Shown: piece by piece, positions 19,758 to 27,821 of the stretch | Layout of the letters: each line of letters begins with the position of its first letter | Position numbering within the stretch: position 1 is the first letter of the stretch | Assembly: GCF_030676415.1 (NCBI RefSeq) | Contig: NZ_JAUUTW010000002.1 | Span: forward strand, 186,001-250,000 | Direction: 5' to 3' | Length of the DNA stretch: 64,000 nt | DNA from: Peribacillus frigoritolerans | GTDB lineage: Bacteria > Bacillota > Bacilli > Bacillales > DSM-1321 | Notes under the pieces: model-generated | What the model was told of the DNA's origin: nothing | Database searches by the model: none | The model's input: only the letters and a program-made list of their open reading frames with translations | Made by a program: the position numbers and the translations under genes

Positions 19758-20327
19758 ATGCAGCCATTGATTTTAGCTTCTTCATCACCACGTCGTAAAG
19801 AACTTCTTCAATTTCTTCAAATCCCCTTTGAAAGCATGAATTCCAATGTCGATGAAAGTATTGATGAAAACATGTGTCCTGATGCAGCGGTGAAAGAACT
19901 GGCCTCCCGTAAAGCGGAAGCCATCGCAGCAAAATTTCAGGAAAGCTGGGTAATCGGCTCGGATACCGTTGTTGTCCTTGATGGTGAGATATTGGGTAAG
20001 CCGACAAGCCGGGCGGATGGAAAAAGAATGCTGGAAATGTTATCAGGACGGACACATGAAGTATACACAGGTGTCGCCATCCTATTCGGCAAGCATCGCA
20101 GAGTATTCGCAGAAAAAACGGAAGTGACATTTTGGGAGCTGCCAGAAGCTGAAATCGAACGTTATCTGGATAGCGGGGAACCTTTTGACAAAGCTGGAGG
20201 CTATGGGATTCAAGGATACGGATCTCTTCTTGTCGAACAAATCAAAGGGGACTATTTCTCAGTCGTCGGGCTTCCGGTCTCAAGACTGGCCCGGGAACTT
20301 AAAGCGATGCAGGAAGAGTTAGGATAA
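19758..20327 (+). CDS. maf: Maf, nucleoside triphosphate pyrophosphatase
   Basis: House-cleaning pyrophosphatase acting on dTTP/UTP-type and modified nucleotides; overexpression blocks septation in B. subtilis. 189 residues. Signatures: SSSPRRKELL at the N-terminus, SDTVVVLDGEILGKP, and the GYGIQGYGSLLVE loop. ATG 19758 follows an AAAGGTGA site. It opens the maf-radC-mre cluster. Confidence 0.95.
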   Translation: MQPLILASSSPRRKELLQFLQIPFESMNSNVDESIDENMCPDAAVKELASRKAEAIAAKFQESWVIGSDTVVVLDGEILGKPTSRADGKRMLEMLSGRTHEVYTGVAILFGKHRRVFAEKTEVTFWELPEAEIERYLDSGEPFDKAGGYGIQGYGSLLVEQIKGDYFSVVGLPVSRLARELKAMQEELG

Positions 20328-20374
20328 TCTGATTTCCTCTGGCATCTACCCTTTTCTAAGGAAGGGTTGATCTT

Positions 20375-21061
20375 TTGAGTGAAAAAATGTTAATACGGGA
20401 TTACCCGAAAGAAGAGAGGCCGCGCGAAAGGTTTCTGCAGGACGGGCCGCAAAGTCTCTCCAATCAGGAATTGATTGCTTTGCTATTGAGGACGGGGTCA
20501 AGGGAGGAATCAGTCCTGCAACTATCCGGCAGGCTCATCAATTCCTTCAAGGGCCTGCGCCTGCTAAAAGAAGCCTCTGTTGAAGAACTGACCGTGATTA
20601 AAGGGATTGGTGAAGCAAAAGCGATTCAAATCCTGGCCTCTGTCGAACTTGGCAGGAGAATTAACAAGTTGAATGATCAAGACCGTTATGTGATTCGATC
20701 TCCTGAAGATGGAGCTAATTATTGCATGGAAGAAATGCGGTTTTTATCACAGGAACATTTCGTCTGTCTCTATTTAAATACGAAAAATCAAGTGCTTCAA
20801 AAAACTACGGTATTCATCGGCAGCCTCAATGCCTCGATCGTGCATCCGCGCGAGGTCTTTAAAGAGGCTTTCAAAAGGTCCGCTGCCTCTATCATCTGTC
20901 TTCATAACCACCCCTCCGGAGACCCCTCTCCCAGCAGAGAAGATATTGAAGTGACGAAAAGGTTAGTCGAATGTGGTAAAATAATCGGGATTGAAGTATT
21001 GGACCATATCATCATCGGGGAGCATAAATATGTTAGTTTGAAGGAAAAAGGTTATTTATGA
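20375..21061 (+). CDS. radC: RadC family protein with JAMM/MPN domain
   Basis: 228 residues: a helix-hairpin-helix about residues 60-95 (VIKGIGEAKA) and a C-terminal JAMM domain with His177, His179 and Asp183 (HNHPSGDPSPS). The 'DNA repair' name is historical and the function is unclear. TTG 20375 is chosen because AAGGAAGGG sits about 10 bases upstream; ATG 20387 gives the length usual in B. subtilis. Confidence 0.93.
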   Translation: MSEKMLIRDYPKEERPRERFLQDGPQSLSNQELIALLLRTGSREESVLQLSGRLINSFKGLRLLKEASVEELTVIKGIGEAKAIQILASVELGRRINKLNDQDRYVIRSPEDGANYCMEEMRFLSQEHFVCLYLNTKNQVLQKTTVFIGSLNASIVHPREVFKEAFKRSAASIICLHNHPSGDPSPSREDIEVTKRLVECGKIIGIEVLDHIIIGEHKYVSLKEKGYL

Positions 21062-21209
21062 CACTATCAAAATTTTTGACGATACGATATAATATTGTTT
21101 ATGATTTTTAAAAGAGGAAACTTTTTCAAAACTCTTATTGTCAAAAAACGACAAATTATTATTTGAACTTATAAAAAGGCATTTTTGTTTACGAAAGGGA
21201 GATACCATA

Positions 21210-22229
21210 ATGTTTGGAATTGGCGCTAGAGATATAGGGATTGATTTAGGAACGGCGAATACGCTTGTCTATGTGAAAGGAAAAGGTATCGCAGTACGTG
21301 AACCATCGGTTGTAGCTGTGCAAACAGATACAAAGCAAATCGTTGCAGTCGGGAACGATGCGAAAAACATGATCGGCCGTACACCCGGTAACGTGGTTGC
21401 ACTTCGCCCGATGAAGGATGGAGTAATTGCCGATTATGAAACGACGGCTACCATGATGAAGTATTATATGAAGGAAGCTCAAAAGAAGGGCGTATTCGGC
21501 AACAAGCCATATGTCATGATTTGTGTGCCTTCAGGAATTACGGCAGTTGAGCAGCGTGCAGTCATCGATGCGGCTAGACAAGCTGGAGCCCGTGACGCAT
21601 ATCCGATCGAAGAACCGTTTGCAGCAGCGATCGGTGCGGACCTTCCTGTTTGGGAGCCTACAGGCAGCATGGTCGTTGACATCGGCGGAGGAACGACGGA
21701 AGTGGCAATCATTTCCCTTGGCGGAATCGTTACAAGCCAATCGATCCGAATTGCCGGTGACGAAATGGATGATGCCATTATCGTTTACATCCGTAAGAAC
21801 TACAATTTGATGATCGGTGAGCGTACTGCTGAAGCGATCAAAATGGAAATTGGTTCTGCTGGAGACACGGAAGGCGTAGAAAACATGGAAATTCGCGGCC
21901 GTGACCTATTGACTGGATTACCGAAAACGATCGAAATTACAGCTGAGGAAATATCCAAAGCATTAAGCGACACAGTTTCTGCAATTGTGGATTCCGTGAA
22001 AAACACTTTAGAGAAAACACCACCTGAATTAGCTGCTGACATCATGGACAGAGGCATTGTACTGACAGGCGGGGGGGCTTTGCTGCGCAATTTGGATAAA
22101 GTCATCAGTGAAGAAACGCAAATGCCGGTGATCATCGCTGAAAATCCGCTGGATTGTGTTGCGATCGGAACGGGAAAAGCGCTGGACCACATTCATTTAT
22201 TCAAGACTAAATCAAGAGATTCGCGATAA
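21210..22229 (+). CDS. mreB: MreB, actin-like cell-shape protein
   Basis: Forms membrane-associated filaments that orient cell-wall synthesis. 339 residues. The start is ATG 21210 ([18 protein letters not shown]), behind an AAGGGAG site; an in-frame upstream GTG-type extension from 21138 lacks family support. Phosphate loops are DLGTANT and [10 protein letters not shown]; the adenosine motif is [12 protein letters not shown]. The N-terminal membrane-touching residues FGIGARD are intact. Confidence 0.97.
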   Translation: MFGIGARDIGIDLGTANTLVYVKGKGIAVREPSVVAVQTDTKQIVAVGNDAKNMIGRTPGNVVALRPMKDGVIADYETTATMMKYYMKEAQKKGVFGNKPYVMICVPSGITAVEQRAVIDAARQAGARDAYPIEEPFAAAIGADLPVWEPTGSMVVDIGGGTTEVAIISLGGIVTSQSIRIAGDEMDDAIIVYIRKNYNLMIGERTAEAIKMEIGSAGDTEGVENMEIRGRDLLTGLPKTIEITAEEISKALSDTVSAIVDSVKNTLEKTPPELAADIMDRGIVLTGGGALLRNLDKVISEETQMPVIIAENPLDCVAIGTGKALDHIHLFKTKSRDSR

Positions 22230-22249
22230 GCATTACTTCTCAAATAGGG

Positions 22250-22286
22250 CCGGCTCAACAAAAGGTGCAATTTTGAGCCGGTTTTT
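22250..22286 (+). terminator. Terminator between mreB and mreC
   Basis: CCGGCTCAA (22250-22258) pairs with TTGAGCCGG (22273-22281), followed by five T. It sits inside the mre cluster. Confidence 0.8.
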
Positions 22287-22346
22287 CTTATGTTTTGCTG
22301 TTTAATTAAATCCATAGAGTAAATTTTAGATAGAGGTGTAATCACC

Positions 22347-23219
22347 ATGCCACAGTTTTTTAATAAAAAACTCCTTCTCTTGCTCGTTAGTATTATCGTT
22401 CTCGTGGCATTGATCGGTTTTTCATTAAGGGAGAGAGAAGAGTTGACTTGGCCGGAGCAATTCCTGAAAGATACGACAGGCTGGGTCGGAAATGTGTTTA
22501 ATAAGCCAGTATCGGGTATAACAGGTTTTGTAGGGGGCTTAAAAGACCTTCAACATACATACGATGAAAACAAAAAATTGAAAGCCCGCTTGGATGAATA
22601 TGTATTATTGAAAACACAAGTCCAAGATTTAAAGGAAGAAAACGAAGAACTTCGCGATAACCTCAAAAAAGAAGATGACCTGCGGAAGTATTCGCCCACT
22701 CAGGCGACGGTCATTGGACGTAATCCCGACCGGTGGCATGAAATGCTGACGATTAATAAAGGGAAGCGTAATGGGGTAGAAAAAAACATGGCTGTCATCA
22801 CGTCCAATGGGTTAGTCGGTAAGGTGAAATCAGCGACGGATTTCACGGCCTCGGTTCAACTTTTAAGTTCGATCGATAAAGCCAATCGTGTCTCCGCCAT
22901 CGTTCAAGGTGATGATAAAGCATATGGCTTGATTGAAGGATTCGATGATAAGAAGAACCTTTTGCTGATGAAACGGATTCCATATGATAAAAAGATCAAG
23001 AAAAATTCATTGGTCATCACATCCGGTTATGGAGGGATCTTTCCGAAAGGCCTGCTGATCGGGAAAGTTGTCGATGTCAAAGTGGATCAATATGGATTGA
23101 ACCAGACCGCATATATTGAACCATCGACGGATTTTTATGATATTAATAATGTTATGGTCGTTCAGCGCGAAGTGGACGGTGTACCGAAAGAAAGTGAAGG
23201 GGAGGATGAAGCTGAGTGA
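22347..23219 (+). CDS. mreC: MreC, cell-shape scaffold protein
   Basis: Bitopic membrane protein linking MreB and MreD to wall synthases outside the membrane. 290 residues: membrane helix about 8-26, a coiled coil about 70-112 (QDLKEENEELRDNLKKE), then the extracellular beta domain to about 275 (ITSGYGGIFPKGLLIGKV). A charged tail ends the protein. An AGAGGTGTAA site lies before ATG 22347. Its stop overlaps the mreD GTG. Confidence 0.95.
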   Translation: MPQFFNKKLLLLLVSIIVLVALIGFSLREREELTWPEQFLKDTTGWVGNVFNKPVSGITGFVGGLKDLQHTYDENKKLKARLDEYVLLKTQVQDLKEENEELRDNLKKEDDLRKYSPTQATVIGRNPDRWHEMLTINKGKRNGVEKNMAVITSNGLVGKVKSATDFTASVQLLSSIDKANRVSAIVQGDDKAYGLIEGFDDKKNLLLMKRIPYDKKIKKNSLVITSGYGGIFPKGLLIGKVVDVKVDQYGLNQTAYIEPSTDFYDINNVMVVQREVDGVPKESEGEDEAE

Positions 23220-23734
23220 GATATTTCATCCTTTCTTTTATAGCCTTGGTTTTTTTTGTTTTTGAAAGCATCTTCGCCCAGATGTTCGCTGGAGATGCAT
23301 TCGGGGCCGATAAAATCCTCGTGCCCCATTTCATGATGATTTTCGTTTTTTTCCTAACCATGTACGGGTCCAGGAAAATGGGTATGCTTTATGGGGCGAT
23401 CCTTGGGTTGACTTATGATGTTGTATATACGGAAATCCTTGGTACTTACATGTTCCTGCTGCCTTTTCTTGCCTATCTGATATCGAAATGCATGAAAATC
23501 CTGCAAAATAATATATTGGTTGCCTGCCTTACTGCGCTTTTATTCACGGCAGTTTTAGAGGTTGTCATCTTTGAGATGAATATCATCCTATCTTTTGCAG
23601 ATATGGGATTTGGTGAATTTGCGGAACGGAGATTGATTCCGACATTATTATTGAATCTAGCATTCATTATTATCAGCTGCTATCCTTTAAAGAGAATGAT
23701 TGAAAAGCTTGATTTGCAAGGAGAAACGGAATAA
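23216..23734 (+). CDS. mreD: MreD, cell-shape membrane protein
   Basis: 172 residues with five or six predicted membrane helices and no enzymatic motif; partner of MreC in the elongation complex. The start is GTG 23216, overlapping the mreC stop (GTGA). The GGGGAGG site lies within the end of mreC. Confidence 0.93.
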   Translation: MRYFILSFIALVFFVFESIFAQMFAGDAFGADKILVPHFMMIFVFFLTMYGSRKMGMLYGAILGLTYDVVYTEILGTYMFLLPFLAYLISKCMKILQNNILVACLTALLFTAVLEVVIFEMNIILSFADMGFGEFAERRLIPTLLLNLAFIIISCYPLKRMIEKLDLQGETE

Positions 23735-23850
23735 CGTTCCTGTGTCTTAAGAAGCAGGTGGGACATGTATTTTCTCTTTTCCGTGTACGTAGAAAAAGGA
23801 AATTTGTTTTCCTATGTCGAATTATATTTCATTGAGGTGAAACAAACGTC

Positions 23851-24534
23851 ATGAATAAAAGAATTCAGCAAAATGTCATGATTAAGGGAACAAAAGACGG
23901 GTTTATGCTTCATCTCGATGATTCTTGCTCATTTTCCGAGTTATTGAAAGAGTTAGAAGTGAAGCTTTCGGCAAACTATCAGTTTCAAGAAAATGACCCG
24001 TCCATTTCCGTAAAAGTACATACAGGGAACCGCTATCTTGATGAACAACAAGAAGAAAAGATTAAAGAGGTCATCCATAAAAAGAAGAAGCTTTTCGTAG
24101 ATGAAATTATTTCGAATGTGCTGACGAAGGATGAAGCGAAACGATGGAAAGATGAAAACCAAGTGACGACCGTGACCAAGGTGATAAGGTCGGGACAGGT
24201 TTTTGAAGTTCCCGGAGACTTACTGCTGATTGGGGATGTCAATCCCGACGGAACGGTTCGTGCGGGTGGCAATATATATATCATGGGACAGCTAAAGGGA
24301 ATAGCCCATGCCGGATATAAAGGGAATAATGAAGCCATTATAGCTGCCTCTGTCATGAAGCCTGCCCAGCTGCGCATTGCCGGACAAGTGAATTTATCTC
24401 CTGATCAATATACAAAATGGGGACATGACTTGGAATGTGCCTTCATGGATGAAGATGAAAATATCATTATAGAAAAACTGCAAGTTTTAAAGAAATATAG
24501 ACCTAATTTAAATAGATTAGAAGGGGGTCTCTAA
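23851..24534 (+). CDS. minC: MinC, septum-site inhibitor
   Basis: Blocks FtsZ assembly away from midcell. 227 residues: N-terminal MinC domain about 1-105 and a C-terminal beta-helix about 118-210 (VIRSGQVFEVPGDLLLIGDVNPDG, seen at its conserved VNPDG and GGNIYIMG turns) that binds MinD. An ATTGAGGTGA site precedes the ATG. minD follows after two bases. Confidence 0.95.
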   Translation: MNKRIQQNVMIKGTKDGFMLHLDDSCSFSELLKELEVKLSANYQFQENDPSISVKVHTGNRYLDEQQEEKIKEVIHKKKKLFVDEIISNVLTKDEAKRWKDENQVTTVTKVIRSGQVFEVPGDLLLIGDVNPDGTVRAGGNIYIMGQLKGIAHAGYKGNNEAIIAASVMKPAQLRIAGQVNLSPDQYTKWGHDLECAFMDEDENIIIEKLQVLKKYRPNLNRLEGGL

Positions 24535-24536
24535 TC

Positions 24537-25340
24537 GTGGGAGAGGCAATAGTTATAACATCCGGTAAGGGTGGTGTCGGGAAAACGACCACCTCCGCCA
24601 ATTTAGGAACATCTTTAGCTCTTCTAGGCAAAAAGGTTTGCTTGATTGATACAGATATTGGTCTTCGGAATTTGGATGTGATCATGGGATTGGAGAATCG
24701 CATCATCTATGATTTGGTCGATGTGGTCGAAGGGCGCTGTAAGCTACATCAAGCGCTTATTAAAGATAAACATTTCGAAGATTTGCTTTATCTGCTTCCA
24801 GCTCCGCAAAATAGTGATAAAACAGTGGTGAATGAAGAGCAGATGAGGAAACTCATAAGCGATATGAAGCCTGACTATGATTATGTCATCATTGATTGCC
24901 CTGCAGGCATTGAACAGGGCTTCAGGAATGCCATAGCTGGGGCAGACAAGGCGATCATCGTTACGACTGCAGAGAGACCGGCTGTAAGGGATGCTGACCG
25001 TATTATTGGCCTGCTTGAAAAAGAAGAGCATATTGAACCGCCTCAATTGATCATCAACCGAATACGCGGCCATTTGCTTCATGAGGATGAAGAAATGGAT
25101 ATCGATGGAGTTGCCGATTTTCTTAAGATTGATTTGATCGGCGTCATTCCTGATGATGACCAAGTCATAGTGGCAGCTAATAAAAAGGAACCCATTGCCT
25201 ATAATCCGGACAATAGAGTTTCGCTTGCCTATCGGAACATTGCCAGAAGGATCCTTGGTGAATCTGTGCCCTTGACTCCAATTGGCGGCGAACCAAAGGG
25301 CTTCATGTCCAAATTGAAAAAATTCTTTAGCGTGCGGTAA
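24537..25340 (+). CDS. minD: MinD, septum-site ATPase
   Basis: ParA/MinD ATPase that carries MinC to the membrane. 267 residues. The deviant Walker A is GKGGVGKTT (residues 10-18), with DTDIGLRNLD and IIDCPAGIE following. The C-terminal amphipathic membrane helix, FMSKLKKFFSVR, is intact. The start is GTG 24537, with GAAGGGGG just upstream inside the minC end. Confidence 0.97.
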   Translation: MGEAIVITSGKGGVGKTTTSANLGTSLALLGKKVCLIDTDIGLRNLDVIMGLENRIIYDLVDVVEGRCKLHQALIKDKHFEDLLYLLPAPQNSDKTVVNEEQMRKLISDMKPDYDYVIIDCPAGIEQGFRNAIAGADKAIIVTTAERPAVRDADRIIGLLEKEEHIEPPQLIINRIRGHLLHEDEEMDIDGVADFLKIDLIGVIPDDDQVIVAANKKEPIAYNPDNRVSLAYRNIARRILGESVPLTPIGGEPKGFMSKLKKFFSVR

Positions 25341-25360
25341 ATCTATATTCCATATTAAGA

Positions 25361-25395
25361 AGCGGGGAGAATTTGATGCCCTCGCTTTTTTTTTT
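25361..25395 (+). terminator. Terminator after minD
   Basis: AGCGGGG (25361-25367) pairs with CCCTCGCT (25379-25386) with a one-base bulge, followed by about ten T. Confidence 0.8.
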
Positions 25396-25410
25396 GCCCG
25401 GAACTGTAAA

Positions 25411-25442
25411 ATAAAAAAGGCAAGCCATATAACTGGCTTGCC
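25411..25442 (-). terminator. Terminator of the yabR homologue
   Basis: GGCAAGCCA (25419-25427) pairs with TGGCTTGCC (25434-25442); the A run at 25413-25418 becomes the T run on the minus strand. Confidence 0.88.
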
Positions 25443-25468
25443 TGATCTATATGCTAAAATGCAGCGGG

Positions 25469-25912
25469 TTATCCGCGTCTTCCGCCTCTGCCGCCGCGTT
25501 TTGATTCAGTGCTGCGTTTAAGAGTCGATAAATTTTCTTCACTAGTCTTTAAAAAGCGAACCATTTTATCTTCGAAATTTTCCTTTGGCTGGAAATTACC
25601 TTTTGAACGAAAATCTTTAGAACGGCTATCCCCTTGGCGTGGTGGGCGTTTGGTATAAGAAGAGGTTTGCCCTTCGGGTCTATCTATAGCCTTTTTGATG
25701 GACAAGGCAGTTTTTCCGTCTTTCTCACTAATCACTTTTACTTCAATTTGGTCGCCTACTTTAAGATGGTCATTTACGTCTTTTACATAGCTATCTGCTA
25801 CCTCACTGATATGCACAAGACCTGTTGAGCCTCCTGGTAATTCTACGAATGCTCCAAAATTAGTGATACCTGTTACTTTACCTTGTACTTTGCTGCCTAT
25901 TTCGATTGACAT
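25469..25912 (-). CDS. yabR: S1-domain RNA-binding protein, YabR-like
   Basis: 147 residues: an S1 domain about 1-75 (VTGITNFGAFVELPGG, TGLVHISEVAD, ALSIKKA), a basic Arg/Ser linker, then the YabR tail SEENLSTLKRSTESKRGGRGGRRG, visible as its RGGRGGRRG end. S1 proteins of this type bind RNA or ribosomes; B. subtilis YabR is a ribosome-associated protein of unsettled role. In B. subtilis yabR lies elsewhere, near the yabQ-divIC region, so this is a moved copy or a paralogue. It stands alone on the minus strand with its own terminator. Confidence 0.88.
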   Translation of the reverse strand: MSIEIGSKVQGKVTGITNFGAFVELPGGSTGLVHISEVADSYVKDVNDHLKVGDQIEVKVISEKDGKTALSIKKAIDRPEGQTSSYTKRPPRQGDSRSKDFRSKGNFQPKENFEDKMVRFLKTSEENLSTLKRSTESKRGGRGGRRG

Positions 25913-26100
25913 AAAAAAATGTTCCCCCTCGATAATGTTAAAACCACTTTATTATAACAAATTCAGGGGAACAATATCAATCTCAATTATTCGATTTTCT
26001 GAATCGATACCCGAATCTCCTTGGAAATTCATAAGTTTCCGGATGATTTTTCATTGAAAAAATTTTTTTCAGGGATGTGCAGAAAGAAAATATTTTCACC

Positions 26101-26130
26101 GTCATAGTCAGGACAAGTTGCTCATACGTT
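26101..26130 (+). promoter_or_regulatory. Probable sigmaE promoter of spoIVFA-spoIVFB
   Basis: GTCATAGT (26101-26108) and CATACGTT (26123-26130) match sigmaE -35 and -10 elements, with 16 bases between ATA and CATA. The spoIVF operon is sigmaE-dependent in B. subtilis. It lies 41 bases before spoIVFA. Confidence 0.6.
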
Positions 26131-26170
26131 GTAATATAGCGCTTTGACATGAGCAGGGGGGAAATCTGGA

Positions 26171-26920
26171 ATGGATGATCGCAGGAAAGATATCCGAAAT
26201 CGTATCGCCAAGAGACGTAAGTTTAATGATAAACCGGCAGGAAGCAGTAGTTGGACGGAGATCAATAATGAGGAACCATATGGGGTTGATTCATATAACG
26301 GGTATTCCGAGAAAGATCATCCGCTCTTCAAGAAAGAATATTTTTTCTTTAAAATCCTTGCCAGTGTATGCCTGTTCCTGATTATCGCGGTGATGTTCAA
26401 ACACCCATCTGTGCGGCTGGACCCTGCCAGAAGTTTTGTCACGGAGAACATGAACAAGGAATTTCAGTTCGCTTCAATCTCCAATTGGTACGAAAGTGCG
26501 TTTGGTAAACCAATCGCTTTTTTACCGAATGAAGCTGATACGGAAACTGTTGATTCGAATGAAGAATATGCAAGGCCAGCCTCTGCGAAGATTACCCAAA
26601 GCTTCGAGACGAACGGTGAGGGAATCATATTGGAAACGGGCAAAGGCTCAAAGGTCGAGGCCGTTAATGAAGGGGTAGTCATTTTTGCCGGTGAAAAGGA
26701 GGGGATTGGAAAGACGGTCGTCATTCAGCATGCCAATAAAAGTGAATCTTGGTATGGGCAGCTGGAAGGAATTGATGTGAAATTGTATGAGTTCGTTAAA
26801 AAGGGCAATGAAGTCGGACAGGTTACACTAAGTGAAGATGGATCCAAGGGCAGATTTTATTTAGCGATAAAAGAAAATGACGCTTTCGTCGATCCTAACA
26901 AGGTGATTTCCTTTGAGTGA
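26171..26920 (+). CDS. spoIVFA: SpoIVFA, inhibitor and scaffold of SpoIVFB
   Basis: Holds SpoIVFB and BofA in the outer forespore membrane until SpoIVB cleaves it, releasing pro-sigmaK processing. 249 residues: a basic cytoplasmic head about 1-55, membrane helix about 58-76, and a degenerate LytM/M23 domain about 138-248 (GVVIFAGEKEGIGKTVVIQHAN) without the zinc-binding HxxxD and HxH sets, as expected for a non-enzymatic relative. The ribosome site is AGGGGGG. The end overlaps spoIVFB by 8 bases. Confidence 0.95.
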   Translation: MDDRRKDIRNRIAKRRKFNDKPAGSSSWTEINNEEPYGVDSYNGYSEKDHPLFKKEYFFFKILASVCLFLIIAVMFKHPSVRLDPARSFVTENMNKEFQFASISNWYESAFGKPIAFLPNEADTETVDSNEEYARPASAKITQSFETNGEGIILETGKGSKVEAVNEGVVIFAGEKEGIGKTVVIQHANKSESWYGQLEGIDVKLYEFVKKGNEVGQVTLSEDGSKGRFYLAIKENDAFVDPNKVISFE

Positions 26921-27779
26921 ATATGGGAAATTACTGCTTAAAGTCAGGGTGCACCCGACATTGTGGTTTGTCATTGGCATCGCCATCCTCACTGCCCATT
27001 TCGTTGAAGTGATGATGCTGTTGCTCATCGTCTTCATTCATGAAATGGGGCATGCCGTCTGTGCCCAGCACTTCAAATGGCGGATAAAGTCAATCCAGCT
27101 GCTTCCTTTTGGCGGGGCTGTCGAGACTGAGGAATATGGAAATAAGAGTTTGAAGGAGGATTTGGCGGTGGTGCTTGCCGGTCCGCTTCAACATGTTTGG
27201 CTCATTGGTGCAGCTTTTTTGCTCTATTTCTTTACTATTATCCCATATGAGCTGTATCAGCCCTTTTTGTATATGAATCTTATGCTGCTGATTTTTAATC
27301 TGCTGCCAATTTGGCCCTTGGACGGGGGACGGTTGCTATTCATCGGTGTATCCCTATACTGCACCTTTCTGGAAGCGCAGAAACATACACTTCACTTTTC
27401 AGCAGTATTCGCTGTCCTGGCTTTTTTGACCTGGCTCATTCTGGATCCGCTCAATTTGAACATCTGGCTCATCATCTTTTTCATAAGTCTCTCACTCGTC
27501 ATGGAATGGCGGCAAAGGTATTATGCGTTCATCCGCTTTCTTTTGCAGCGCCATTACGGGCATACGAATGATTTGGCGAAATTGAAGCCGATTTCGGTGG
27601 ATTCACAAGAACCGATTTATAAAGTGCTGGAACTGTTTCAACGCGGTTGTAAACACCCAGTCATCATCATGAAAAACGGGAAAGAGAGCGGCTCGCTGGA
27701 TGAAACGGAAATCCTTCACGCCTATTTTTCAGAGAAAATGACAAACGGGAAAATCGGCGACCTATTATATTCTTATTAA
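26913..27779 (+). CDS. spoIVFB: SpoIVFB, intramembrane metalloprotease for pro-sigmaK
   Basis: Site-2-protease family enzyme that cleaves pro-sigmaK in the mother cell. 288 residues. The zinc site HEMGH is at residues 43-47 and the third ligand Asp137 is in LPIWPLDGGRLL; both positions equal those known in B. subtilis. About six membrane segments, then a C-terminal CBS-like domain about 215-288 that senses ATP in the family. The start is TTG 26913 with AAGGTGA upstream inside spoIVFA. Confidence 0.96.
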   Translation: MSEYGKLLLKVRVHPTLWFVIGIAILTAHFVEVMMLLLIVFIHEMGHAVCAQHFKWRIKSIQLLPFGGAVETEEYGNKSLKEDLAVVLAGPLQHVWLIGAAFLLYFFTIIPYELYQPFLYMNLMLLIFNLLPIWPLDGGRLLFIGVSLYCTFLEAQKHTLHFSAVFAVLAFLTWLILDPLNLNIWLIIFFISLSLVMEWRQRYYAFIRFLLQRHYGHTNDLAKLKPISVDSQEPIYKVLELFQRGCKHPVIIMKNGKESGSLDETEILHAYFSEKMTNGKIGDLLYSY

Positions 27780-27821
27780 ATATGTTATCCTTTCTTCAAA
27801 TTGAGGAGAGGATTTTTTTTG

